A stretch of DNA of 64,000 bases from Prostheceraeus crozeri (GCA_907163375.1 CAJQUW010001409.1:1054001-1118000), one strand, 5' to 3'; positions 28,793-38,300 are shown, counted from the stretch's first letter. The notes: generated from the letters alone by a model not told the origin. Made by a program: numbers and translations.

Positions 28793-29289
28793 ATGCCTAT
28801 AATTTATAAACACAATCTTAAACATTTTGCTTCAAATCAAAAAATTGCTCATGAACCATCTATGAAATCTGTTTACCATTATGACAGTGTAGAAACAGTC
28901 GGAACACAAAAGTTCCTAGGCACCGCAGGCATCTTTTCTGGTATTGGTAGTATCGTTAACTTAATTAAAAATAATAAAGATTTGATTACATCTGCTGCAA
29001 AAGGAGCAGCTGCTATAGGTAGTACAGCTAGTGCAATATCAAATGCTGTTAAGTCTCAAAACGAATTAAAACAACTAGAAGCTATTCGTAAACTTAGGAA
29101 TGATTCTGAAGAACTAAAAAATTTAAAAAAACTTTCAGAGGAAACAAAAAACAAAATTGCTAACATAGCTGTGGGGGTGAAACCTTGAGGAGCGGAGCTC
29201 CGTCTGATAGTAAACATAAGAAGAAATCAGGCGTAGCCATAAAACGTTCAATTGAAGAAATAAGAGGCAATGGTCTAGCAAAATTCTAA
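28793..29289 (+). pseudogene. pX/pVI-like small basic virion protein, frameshift near the C-terminus
   Basis: The first 131 codons are open. A basic N-terminus leads to an amphipathic Gly/Ala-rich stretch (about 42-80: FLGTAGIFSGIG, then AAKGAAAIGSTASA) and a charged helix. The frame then stops at 29186-29188. A one-base shift continues into a lysine-rich tail (SKHKKKSGVAIKRS) ending GNGLAKF at 29287-29289, the kind of basic Gly-Leu tail seen in core or cement proteins of adenovirus-like capsids. The break follows a G-run, so a sequencing error is possible. A role in membrane disruption or DNA packing is inferred from composition only. Confidence 0.55.
29189..29201 (+). terminator. GC-rich triloop hairpin GGAGC-GGA-GCTCC
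   Basis: Perfect 5-bp stem and 3-nt loop directly after the premature stop of the pX-like gene and before its frameshifted tail. Confidence 0.4.
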
Positions 29290-29441
29290 AATATATTTTT
29301 TAGTAAAATTTTTTTAGTAAAATTTTTTAGTAAAATTTTTTTAGCAAAAATTATTTTACTAAAATTATTTTAGTAAAATTTTTTAGTAAAATTTTTTCTG
29401 TGTGTGAGAAAAAACAAAAAGTCAAATTATTTTTTATAAAA
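29290..29441. promoter_or_regulatory. Leader of the major capsid gene with TTTTTTAGTAAAA repeats
   Basis: Six or more imperfect copies of TTTTTTAGTAAAA (some inverted as TTTTACTAAAA) fill the gap, followed by TTTATAAAAATG at the capsid start. It is probably the capsid promoter region. Confidence 0.5.
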
Positions 29442-30776
29442 ATGTCTTCGCTTATCGAAAATAAATTTAGATTAGACGATCCACCGTTCGTCAGTTATAA
29501 TCAAAAAAAGAATGACTATATAAGAATTGCTATGAATCCCGGATCTTCCAGTAGAGTGAATACTGGAGGAGATTTAATTTTTGAAGTTGATAATCAACAA
29601 AGTTATTTATATCTACCTGATTCATTTTTACACTGTGAATATTCTTTATATAGTGATGCCAATTTTACAACACCATTACCAGATACCGATAATATTGCAC
29701 TAGAGAATAATTTCTTTCCAAAATTATTTACACAAATGCGTTTAGATGTTGCAACTCAAAATATAGAAACAATAAGTGATTCTCCAGGTGTAATTGATAC
29801 AATGCTTAGATTTGTAACAATTGGTGAAAATAATAAAAAGTATGAAATCGAAGGTTGGTTTCCTGATACTAATGATGGTATAATTGTTGATGATTTAACT
29901 CACGCTGGAACAGATACAGCAGGAATTGCGAAAGATGTAGAAAATATTGCAAAACATTTAAATAAAACAAATAATGATGCATATAAAGAAAGACGTGAAT
30001 TTAACAAGAAAAGTAAACTGACAGTAAACTGGTCATTGTCTCCATTATTCGGATATTTAGATTATGATAAAATATCATATCAATTAAAATTTAAATTAAT
30101 AATTCATCGTACAGCAAATAATGAATTAATCTTTTTTGGTAAGACTGGAAAAAAAGCATATTTAAAAATTGATGGACTTGAATGGTGGATTAAGCATATT
30201 ACTCCTAGTTTAGAGATTGAAACAGCTATTTCAAAAAGATTAAATACTAACAAACCAATTCCAGTTAATTTTCTAAAGCGTACTGCTAGTTCAGTAACTT
30301 TTTCCGAACAAAGATTTAACTGGCATTTTACTAGAACTGCGAATACTCCAAGATATTTATTACTAACTTTTCAAAGAAATAATTCTCCAAGTTTTGATAA
30401 GAACAATAATCTCTTCCATATTAATACAATTTGAAGTATACAAGTTTCATTAAATCAAACCCGATATCCAATTGATCCATTAAGATTCGATGATACCAAT
30501 ACTCAATTTATGGAAGGATATGATTCTTATCGAAATCTTTGTATAGAATTTGGAGTTGAACCACAATTAACTCCTGGAGATTGGACACATTTATATCCTG
30601 TTTTCTGTTTCGATTTAAGTGCACAATCTGAAGATATTATCAAGACTGGTTGTGATGTAACAATTAATATTGAAAAAAAAGATTCCACGACTTCATTGAT
30701 GGCTTATGGTTTATTGCTAGAAGATGTAAAATATTCTATTGAATTTCTTAATGGAAAGATGGCTAGGATAGGTTAA
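29442..30776 (+). pseudogene. Major capsid protein, double jelly roll, one in-frame TGA
   Basis: This protein would form the hexon-like shell. The start chosen is the ATG at 29442 (MSSLIENKF), after the usual A-rich context; the frame is open slightly further upstream without ATG. The N-terminal jelly roll includes the family pattern DLIFEVDNQQSYLYLPDSFL, with NNFFPKLF and the conserved sIDT-type IDTMLRF. The second jelly roll holds NWSLSPLFGYLDYDK and the ending VKYSIEFLNGKMARIG. At 30432-30434 a TGA interrupts codon 331, and the same frame continues unbroken for 114 more codons. Total length of about 445 codons is normal for the family. A single nonsense change is the simplest reading. Confidence 0.9.
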
Positions 30777-30799
30777 AGCCCAAGACTTCGTCGATTAAT

Positions 30800-30966
30800 T
30801 AATTTTTTTTCATAACTTAAAATTTTGATAACTAGAATAGATTAAAAATTTTTGATAACTTAAAATTTTTCATAACTAGAATAGATTAAAAAAATTCTTA
30901 ACTTAAAAATTTTTCGTAACTAGAATAGATTAAAAATTTTGGTAACTTAAAATTTTTTTATTAAAA
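30800..30966. promoter_or_regulatory. Tandem ~48-bp AT-rich repeat after the major capsid gene
   Basis: About 3.5 copies of a unit containing ATAACTAGAATAGATTAAAAA, each followed by AACTTAAAATTTTT. The last runs into TTTATTAAAAATG of the next small ORF. Confidence 0.65.
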
Positions 30967-31092
30967 ATGTCGCAAGCGAAAAGTAATAATAATAAAACTG
31001 TTGAATTAAAATTACGTAATATTGTTGACAAAAATAAAAAAGAAACTAAAGATGGTTCTGGAATATATCTAAGTCCTAGTATGATTCGGTAA
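30967..31092 (+). CDS. Small ORF, 41 aa, possible gene remnant
   Basis: The start context TTTTTATTAAAAATG matches the other genes, so transcription is plausible. The 41-aa product is hydrophilic (many Lys, Asn) and ends LSPSMIR. It is followed within 10 bp by a GGACC/GGTCC hairpin. It may be a truncated N-terminal piece of a longer gene; no homologue is recognised. Confidence 0.4.
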   Translation: MSQAKSNNNKTVELKLRNIVDKNKKETKDGSGIYLSPSMIR

Positions 31093-31100
31093 TAACCTCA

Positions 31101-31127
31101 GGACCTTTGGTCCGATCGGCTAAAGCC
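31101..31127 (+). terminator. Two GC-rich hairpins after the 41-aa ORF
   Basis: GGACC-TTT-GGTCC (31101-31113), then GGCT-AA-AGCC (31118-31127). Same stem and loop sizes as the other hairpins of the element. Confidence 0.42.
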
Positions 31128-31173
31128 TCTGAACAAGGTTCTATTCGGTAAAACTTTTATTTTATCTTTTAAA

Positions 31174-32463
31174 ATGAATTCTACAAATTCCGAAAATTTA
31201 ATTAAATTAAAAATTGCTAATTTAGATTTATTAAATTATCTATTAAACAAAAATAAAAACTCAAAATGTCAGCATATTGGAGGTGACATACAAAAAGCAT
31301 TAGAAAACTTTCCTGGATTTATTTGGAGTAAATATTCCAAAGAAAAACATCTTCCTGGTCATTCATATACCGGTCCAGAAACTCGATTAGATATCAGACT
31401 AGATGAGAATAATAATCCGAAACCAGGTGAAGAACCAATAAATAGAGTAGATGCCGCAGCTTACAGGCATGATTTAGCTTATCGAAATCATGACCTAAGT
31501 TCTCGACATGCAGCTGATAAGAAGATGATTCAAGAATTAGATAGTATTCAGAATCCTACATTTAGAGAAAAAATTGAAAGAATGTTTGTTAAGAAAGCTT
31601 TACAAGCTAAAATATTATTCGGTCAGGGGATAGATGAAACGACAGCAAAGCTGTCTGAGAGCAACGCTCGAACCTACGCGTCTGAAATTCATAAAGAATA
31701 CAGAAAGCCGAAATATCTATTGAAAGTAAAAGTATTTAATAAAGATGATATTTGGAGTGCTGATCTTATTCATATGCCGAATGATTCTGATTATAAATAC
31801 GCATTGACCGTTATAGATTTATATACACGATATGCTTGGGTAAAGCCTTTAAAAAATAAAAGTGGTCTATCAGTTAAATATGCGTTTGAAGAAATCTTTA
31901 AAGAAAGTAATAGAAAGCCAAGGAAATTGTTTGTTGATAAAGGGTCGGAATTTTATAACAGAAACGTTCAGCCACTATTTGAAACTGTTTATTCAACTGA
32001 AAACGCAGGAAAAGCTGTAGTGATAGAAAGATTCAATCGGACGTTAAAAAATAAATTATTCAAGAAATTTACTGAGCAAAGAAATCAGAAATGGTTGAAG
32101 ATATTACCAGGAATTGTAGAAGAGTACAATAATAAAGTTCATTCTGGTATTGAAGAAACTCCAAAGAATGCTTCTGACGACCCTGATTTAATACGAAAGA
32201 AAATATTCGAGACTAATTATTCGAATGAGAGTAATCCGAATTTGCAAAAACTTAAGCCGAAATTTAAGATTGGAGATGGAGTTAGAATATTTAAGAATAA
32301 GAATAAATTTGAAAAAGGCTTTGTTGGTTATTGGACTAAAGAGATATTTGAAGTTTGCAAAATAAACCAAACTTATCCGATTACTTACGAAATCAAAGAT
32401 TTAGATGATGAAAATATCAGAGGCCGATTTTATCAAAATGAATTACAACGAACTGATTTTTAA
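31174..32463 (+). CDS. Phospholipase A2-like domain fused to RVE integrase, 429 aa
   Basis: Residues 1-150 form a parvovirus VP1-type phospholipase A2 domain: calcium-loop-like YTGPET (65-70), the catalytic HDLAY (His99, Asp100, Tyr103) and Asp115. In this loop the usual second glycine of GxG is Glu69. Residues 180-345 are an RVE/retroviral-type integrase core with Asp197 (WSADLI), Asp255 (FVDKGSEF) and Glu285 (VVIERFNRT). The Asp-Glu spacing is 29, a few residues shorter than usual in Mavericks. An SH3-like C-terminal region with FKIGDGVRI and YTKEIFEV-type strands follows. The integrase would insert the element; the lipase type is used by virions for membrane escape. The two are normally separate proteins. 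The join, at about residues 155-165, contains a hairpin of intergenic type. Confidence 0.85.
   Translation: MNSTNSENLIKLKIANLDLLNYLLNKNKNSKCQHIGGDIQKALENFPGFIWSKYSKEKHLPGHSYTGPETRLDIRLDENNNPKPGEEPINRVDAAAYRHDLAYRNHDLSSRHAADKKMIQELDSIQNPTFREKIERMFVKKALQAKILFGQGIDETTAKLSESNARTYASEIHKEYRKPKYLLKVKVFNKDDIWSADLIHMPNDSDYKYALTVIDLYTRYAWVKPLKNKSGLSVKYAFEEIFKESNRKPRKLFVDKGSEFYNRNVQPLFETVYSTENAGKAVVIERFNRTLKNKLFKKFTEQRNQKWLKILPGIVEEYNNKVHSGIEETPKNASDDPDLIRKKIFETNYSNESNPNLQKLKPKFKIGDGVRIFKNKNKFEKGFVGYWTKEIFEVCKINQTYPITYEIKDLDDENIRGRFYQNELQRTDF
31641..31668 (+). repeat. GC-rich hairpins at the lipase/integrase join
   Basis: GACAGC-AAA-GCTGTC (6-bp stem, 3-nt loop, 31641-31655), then GAGC-AAC-GCTC. They resemble the intergenic hairpins of this element but lie inside the fused ORF. 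Confidence 0.5.
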
Positions 32464-32500
32464 TTATCATTATTATCATTATTATTGGAACTAACGTTTC

Positions 32501-32546
32501 GGGAATGAAATTCCCTTGTTAGGCGTAGCCATAGAACCTACGGTTC
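32501..32546. terminator. Bidirectional hairpins between convergent integrase and protease genes
   Basis: GGGAAT-GAA-ATTCCC (32501-32515), GGC-GTA-GCC (32522-32530) and GAACC-TAC-GGTTC (32534-32546). The last overlaps the protease stop. The genes on either side converge here, as expected for shared 3'-end signals. Confidence 0.5.
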
Positions 32547-32960
32547 GTTCAATTCTAACACAATATCAAGAAATGGTACTCCTTTTTGTAATTTAAATAA
32601 AACATAAAGACATAATTGACCACAGTAAGTTGTTCCCGGTTTTTGAATTTGAAATGCATTATAAGTTCCATTTTCAAGTAATTTTTTAACTTCGTTTGTA
32701 GGTGGAAGACCGTATGAGTCAAAATAGTAATTATCTCCATTTTTATTAGTCATACCTGCAGACCAATGTACACCTTTTTCATCTGACGTATGAAGATTTG
32801 TTATGAAATTTACAGTTGGCCTATTTTTTAAGAATTGTAATTCGTCTCTCATTAGAACATGAAAATTCTTTATTCCTAATTGATTTGCAATTTTCTTTAG
32901 ATCAAAATTTGTAGTTGTTTTCGTTCCATATAATTTTAAAAACTCATTCATGTTGTTCAT
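32538..32960 (-). CDS. Adenain-like cysteine protease, 140 aa
   Basis: This is the maturation protease of the Maverick virion. The triad is visible: His65 in GVHWSAG, Asp81 in YYFDSYG, Cys113 in TTYCGQLC, with Gln106 as likely oxyanion residue. The order His-Asp-Cys and the CGxxC context are those of the adenovirus protease/Ulp1 fold, and 140 residues is the usual Maverick size. The gene is intact. It starts close to the right end and converges on the integrase gene. Substrates would be the capsid and pX-like proteins. Confidence 0.9.
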   Translation of the reverse strand: MNNMNEFLKLYGTKTTTNFDLKKIANQLGIKNFHVLMRDELQFLKNRPTVNFITNLHTSDEKGVHWSAGMTNKNGDNYYFDSYGLPPTNEVKKLLENGTYNAFQIQKPGTTYCGQLCLYVLFKLQKGVPFLDIVLELNEP

Positions 32961-33033
32961 TTTATAATAAAAAAATTTCTTAAGGGACCCCTAGAAGTCA
33001 GAAGGGACCCCTAGAAGTTAGAAGGGAGGGGGT

Positions 33034-33104
33034 AGTAGAACTACGTTCATATGATATTGAAGGATATATTCTTGCGGTTTCTTCCACTTTTGTTTCTTCC
33101 ACTT
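33034..33104 (-). pseudogene. Inverted remnant of the first codons of the 221-aa membrane protein gene
   Basis: On the minus strand this reads like the start of the gene at 18363, with GGAAGAAACCGCAAG and the peptide EETARIYPS kept, except for a 15-bp TGGAAGAAACAAAAG duplication. It then breaks into unrelated sequence with two copies of GGGACCCCTAGAAGT. It adjoins the right TIR without any insert, so the ancestral TIR probably extended into this gene. Confidence 0.75.
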
Positions 33105-33605
33105 TTAAAGAAATATTATTAGACACATGATATATTTTAAAAACCTGAAAAACGGATTTAAAAGACGTTTTTAAAAATACCAATTTTTATGATTTTCGGT
33201 GTCCTGGAACGGTCATGATTTTAAGGGGGTAAAAATTGTAATTCTCAAATTTGAGATTCTTAACTTTTATGATTTTCGGTGTCCTGGAACGGTCATGATT
33301 TTGGGAGTAAAAATTGTAATTCTCAAATTTGAGATTTTGAAAAATTTGAAAAATTGGGTATTTTTAAAAACGCCCAAATTTATGAAATTAGGTCTTCATA
33401 ACCTGAAAAAGGGTTCAAATTCATGAATTTATGTCGTTTTTAAAAATACAATTTTTGAAAAAATGGTACTTTTTGAATGGACTAAATTCATGTATTTAGG
33501 TCTTAAAAACCTGAAAAAGGGTTCAAATTCTTGAATTTATTTCGTTTTTAAAGATACTATTTTTTGAATTTTATGGTGTCCTGGAACGGTCTTTTGCCCA
33601 TTACT
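33105..33605 (-). repeat. Maverick right terminal inverted repeat
   Basis: About 501 bp, the inverse of 16097-16600. It has the same three GGTGTCCTGGAACGGTC modules and two TCTCAAATTTGAGA palindromes and ends CCCATTACT. Only small indels separate the two ends. Confidence 0.93.
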
Positions 33606-33610
33606 GACCC
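33606..33610. repeat. Maverick target-site duplication, right (GACCC)
   Basis: Partner of 16092-16096. Downstream sequence (GAAACGTAATGCAAGCAAAT) resumes the interrupted hAT element and aligns with 49750 onward. Confidence 0.88.
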
Positions 33611-33903
33611 GAAACGTAATGCAAGCAAATTATTTATTCTCATGCATAGCTGTCACTGTCTTGATGTCAACTTTCTCCGTCAAACAAAAGTACAGAGACA
33701 GCCGTACTTGCAAAGCTTGTAATTGTTGAGGGAATGAACCGTGATAGTGAAAAAGGATTGTCTTTTCACTCGGTGATTTAGTAGAGAAGACAAGCCTTCC
33801 TAGTCTCGACTACACCTACGCACCAAAGGTCACATCAGAGACAAAAATGAAATACTAGTTTGTTTGAGAACATTACTTCTTACCCTCACGTTAATCATGT
33901 GTG

Positions 33904-34089
33904 ATGGCTCCTCCAAAGCGCATATTAAAATCGAAAGTTTACCCATATTTTTTGGAGAAGGATAGAGGACGTTCCTGCCCAGTAGAGACTGGAGAAAAAC
34001 CGTGTGAAGCACACATAAAGAAGATGGGAGGAGCCGAGTCGCATGCATCCAACTTAAAGCGGCATTTGATAAACTTTCATCGAAAATGA
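33904..34089 (+). pseudogene. hAT transposase remnant: BED-type zinc finger exon
   Basis: Sixty-one codons after an ATG: SKVYPYFLEK resembles the entry of BED fingers, then Cys residues and the end SNLKRHLINFHRK typical of the Leu-x-x-His-Leu finger of hAT transposases. A stop follows at once, and no catalytic domain is present. The copy at about 50,100-50,262 keeps the same finger. Confidence 0.65.
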
Positions 34090-34277
34090 TTGACAATTGA
34101 TACAACAGTGATCACTAAAGATAGGATCAGGTAATTAAGCCTATAATGATCTATATGATGTAGGCTACCAGTTAATTTTTCAAAAAGCTAGGCTTTATAA
34201 ACTTGCCACCCGGAGTCGGAGTCCTATCAACCTCCGGAGTCGGAGTCCTATCAAAATGATAGGACTCCCCATCCCTG

Positions 34278-34285
34278 TTATAATG
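34278..34285. repeat. hAT target-site duplication, right copy (TTATAATG)
   Basis: Exact match of 16018-16025, immediately after the CATCCCTG end. Confidence 0.9.
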
Positions 34286-34616
34286 TAATCAATCTCAAAA
34301 TTAAGAGAGATCAAAATCAACTTTCGAATCAAGCTGACTTAGATACTCTTAGATATTCACTTCGAAAAATGTAATTCTTTTGTACAAAAATATATGTAAA
34401 CCACGCGTTGTAAAAACCAATTCTATGTGTGCTTGCCGCATTATTCAAATATCAAGCATCTTGTAAGCAAATTGCCGCTTTGTACTGCCAATAGTGGATG
34501 AAATTTGATCTTGATTGCATGTTAAAGACATTGATGTCTTCATCGAGACTGTGTCCTTGCTGAATGACTGTCTTGATGATGATGTAATCTCCATTATTGA
34601 TGGCTTATCTTGTTAT

Positions 34617-35343
34617 TAGTCCGGCAGCCAGAACGAGTTTCTGCAGGGAACGAGGCCGAAAGTGAAACTTTCACAGAATGCTGTACATCCTATGCCTACT
34701 ACGAATCGGCACGTCTGCCGAATTCTAGTGAGTTCCTCTTCTTGTCAGACAAGATCAAAGAAAAACACATGTAAATCCAATGGGACGCAGATTGCAGTTT
34801 TTAGCTAAAATGAAATTTTCCATGTTTTCTCTGATTAAACGAAAATTATTAAGCCCAGAGTCATAATTTTTGACATGGAAAGTCTTCAGGTCATTTCCTA
34901 TCATGTTCATGCACTCCTGTCTATAAAGCTAAACAAATTTAGATTTGGCGAGCTTCTTAATGTCGGCAAACACAAACATTTTGAGCAACTTTATCCACAT
35001 TTAACCACATTCTCGCATGCATTCCCGATTAGATGCATGATAAAAGCACATGCATATCATAGGAAATGACCTGAAGACATTCCATGTCAAAATTTGTGAC
35101 TCTGGACTTAGTACTTTTCGTTTAATCAGAGAAAACATAGAAAATTTCATTTTAGCTAAAAACTGCAATCTGCGCCCCATTGGATTTACATGTGTTTTTC
35201 TTTGATCGTGTCTGACAACAAGAGGAACTCACTAGAACTCGGCAGACGTGCTGATTCGTAGTATGCATAGGGTGTACATCATTCTGTGAAAGTCTCACTT
35301 TCGGCCTCGTTCCCTGCAGAAACTCGTTCTGGCTGCCGGACTA
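34617..35343. mobile_element. Foldback transposon 1 (long inverted repeats, TAGTCCGG ends)
   Basis: About 300-bp arms (34617-34912 and 35046-35343) are imperfect inverses around a short centre. Ends are TAGTCCGGCAGCC, and TAT flanks both sides (34614-34616, 35344-35346). The subterminal GCAGGGAACGAGG is shared with the foldback at 55.3 kb. No transposase is present. Confidence 0.8.
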
Positions 35344-35346
35344 TAT

Positions 35347-38300
35347 CGTGCAGGTCGCCAGGATAAGATTGGAGGAGGAGCTGCTGTCAGGATTATGTCA
35401 TCGATTCCATTAATTTTCATTCTGTGTAATTACAAGAGTGAACCAAGACTATCATGTAAAGCGAAAAAGTGACCAAGCAATATCATAATTTGGCCTTATT
35501 TTGACATATATTTGATGTAATAACATCAAAAACTAAACAGAACCTTACATAACTTTTGTAAATTTCAATCTTCTATCTCTCAATGTTTGCGGTGCTGAAA
35601 TTTCTGTTTTCCAAAGTTGATATTTTAACATTGAAAACCTGCGTTCGATGGCAGCAAAATGGTGGCTTGAGCATTCTGAAGTTCAATTCTGACGGAGAAC
35701 TAACTATTCTTTCTGACTTTTGTCGTCTAAAATTTCAGGAATATCGGAGTTTATAAACCTCTTTCTACGTAGGTCTTCAAATCTTTGAGATAGGAGCCAA
35801 AATACTTCGTCGTCTCACTGCTTTCATTACACGCGGAGAAGAGGACGATAACATTGAGTCATAGTCAGCTGTGAAGTTTAATTATCACATTTTCTAATTT
35901 TCTCGGCATCATAGGTGCGACATCTATTATAGGTCGGCGTTTATTTGAGAAGGTACGGTGTTTTTAAAAGTTAATTTTATTTTTTCAAACACAATTTGCG
36001 GGCGTCACAGGCATTAGACGAAGTCGGGAGTGGCACCAGTAGAATTCCTGGAGGGATAACGTTGTATACATTGTCCTAAAATCGGATCGAAAGCTTATCA
36101 AAAGGAGCATTGGTCTGAAATGGGTTAATGTCTCTTCTCTTCACAGAAATCTCTTGTATTCACAAGTATGACTCTTCCGTGAATTCAACGATTTTGACAT
36201 CGTATGAGCTGTAATCTTAAAGGATATTTAGGCTATTAACGGAGATATAAAGTATATTATTTATAAGGAGATTTATGCTTTGTGAATTTCACATGATTCG
36301 AAGTAAAGAGGTGTGAAAATCCGAGTCCGTCTGTCAGGTCGTATTCGCTCGGATTCATCTTCTCCTTGGATTCGGATGTTAAGTTTGAAGAGCCCAGCCG
36401 TATCGGATTAGAAATTCTATGAAAATTTGAATTAATCTGATATCGAAGACCTTGTCTACTGTATGAAGGGAAATCATATAGGTCCTAATATGTCTTTGGA
36501 ATTGAAAACAATACATGAAAATAACTATCACGGTTGTGCGACTTGTCTAAGCAAGGATAATCAGAAAAATTTCAGTAGCAGTCGTAAAATAGCATTCCAT
36601 AACAACGTAGAATGTGCTTTAGGCTATTGCAATTATGTACATCAATAAGTCTACAATATATAACTGTTTTGTGTTTTGTGCTGCTGTCAAGATAATACTT
36701 GAAATATTAGATAGCCTAGCCTTTTGTGCATCCATGCGCCCTATTTTGTCCATTGCTAAAAATATATAGCCTAATAAAAACAAACTGAAAATGAGATCCC
36801 AATTATTCACTTAAATAGACAACAAAATATTAGCAATTAATCTGAAGTATCTGAAGTATATACCGAAGGATCATATGCGATGTAGCAAACTGTGTGTATC
36901 ATTAAAAATTCCTGGATTATGTGGATGTCAGATCGGATTCAGATTTTGAAAGCATGCCTTCCTATTCGTTCGGATTCGGGTTTTTCTGTCGAGGCGTCAG
37001 ATCGGATTCAACCTCCAAACGCGGTCTGACGGACACCCACAGAATTAGACAATTTACTCGTTTAGTTCGTTCCGAGAAGGGATGAGTATCGCATGCTGTT
37101 GGAAATGGCACACAGTCGCAAACAATAAGCTGTCAGTCGGATTTTGGATACCAACCACACGCGTCTTGCAATATCATTTCGGTCACACGCAGTGACACAT
37201 CACTGTCCAGCTACATTCAATGAAGAATGCTGAGAAGAGGGGGTGAAATCATTAGATAAACTAATTTTGTGCGCCTGCTATTTTCTTTAATAAGGATCGG
37301 AAGGACCAACATTATTGAGAAAACCTGTGCACAGTGATCTGAATGCTTCGAATCTGAAGGAGTTATGGTAATCTAAAAACTTTGATGGAATTTACAGTAA
37401 TCCACAAGCGACTCACGATTTTTTTCCTATCTCTGCAAGGTATTAGGAATTCCTTTTTTGCCCACTTATTAAGTTCCAGCGTGTGCCATCGCTCTAAATT
37501 ACTCTGCACTTCTAGTGAACTGAAAGAGTTAAACATTTAATGTCCTGTCATATAATCGCAATGCTGCTACAATATAATTTAGACCATACTTACTATAAAT
37601 GCTTAGTATGATGCTCTATGAATCTAATGTCGGGAAATAAATAAGGAATCAGGATGTCCAGACAGAATCCAATGATAAAATCAAGCATTAATTTGAATTG
37701 TGAAATTGAATATTTATCGAGGAAAGCCGCAGAAAATGCGCACTTTGATCCATTTTAGATCACCTGATTGTACGTAGGATATGGTATGAATGAAAGATCC
37801 TTTAAAACTCCGGATTCAGTTGATGTCGTGTTTTACATGCAATCCCATTTATTCCATTCAGAATCTCAAATTGAAATTTAAGTCAGGCGTAAACTCTGAG
37901 TTGTACCAAATGAACTCAGAAATTTAGATGATCAATAATAACAGATACAGGAGGAAATGTGTAAAGTGCCAAATATTTTGTAAAAAATTCGGTCATCATC
38001 GAGCGTTTTTAGCGTTGCAACTGTTGGATTATATTTAGCCTACAGAATGCACCTGCTGACTGTTCTGCACCTGCCTCTATATTCTATTTGAATGTCTTGT
38101 CTAATTATAATATGCAGCAACAAGCAAAACTGCATATTTTTGCAAGACATAGATCTATATCAACGAAGACCGGAAAGTTATTCAAATCCCCTCTTGGCAA
38201 ACCCGCAATATTCCGGAAATTAATCCTTGTATGCATTGTCCCTTTATGAGGGCATTTCGGCCCGCATCTTTTGCGGCAACAATTTGTAACCAAAAGAAAG

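Larger units (their letters stand above)
16097..33605. mobile_element. Maverick/Polinton (adintovirus-like) element, 17.5 kb
   Basis: Terminal inverted repeats start AGTAATGGGC, and 5-bp duplications flank the element. The gene set is diagnostic of Mavericks/Polintons: protein-primed DNA polymerase B, RVE integrase, adenain-like protease, FtsK/HerA-type packaging ATPase, double-jelly-roll major capsid and penton. The interior is much more AT-rich than the flanks. Broken genes mark it as a decaying endogenous copy. An extra 1.75-kb segment (16601-18348) is inserted at the left end. Confidence 0.97.
16026..34277. mobile_element. hAT transposon remnant (about 740 bp) interrupted by a Maverick
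   Basis: The left end begins CAGGGATGCGGAGTC and the right end is the inverse of CAGGGATGGGGAGTC, both abutting the 8-bp duplication. Subterminal GGAGTCGGAGTCCTATCAA motifs repeat at both ends. Without the Maverick the element is only 71 bp (16026-16096) plus 667 bp (33611-34277), so it was already an internally deleted, non-autonomous copy with one zinc-finger exon. A second diverged copy lies at about 49668-50442. Confidence 0.88.

Noticed and set aside
30432-30434. TGA in the capsid gene as selenocysteine or programmed readthrough
   Set aside because: No supporting element seen, and several other genes of the same element carry ordinary disabling changes.
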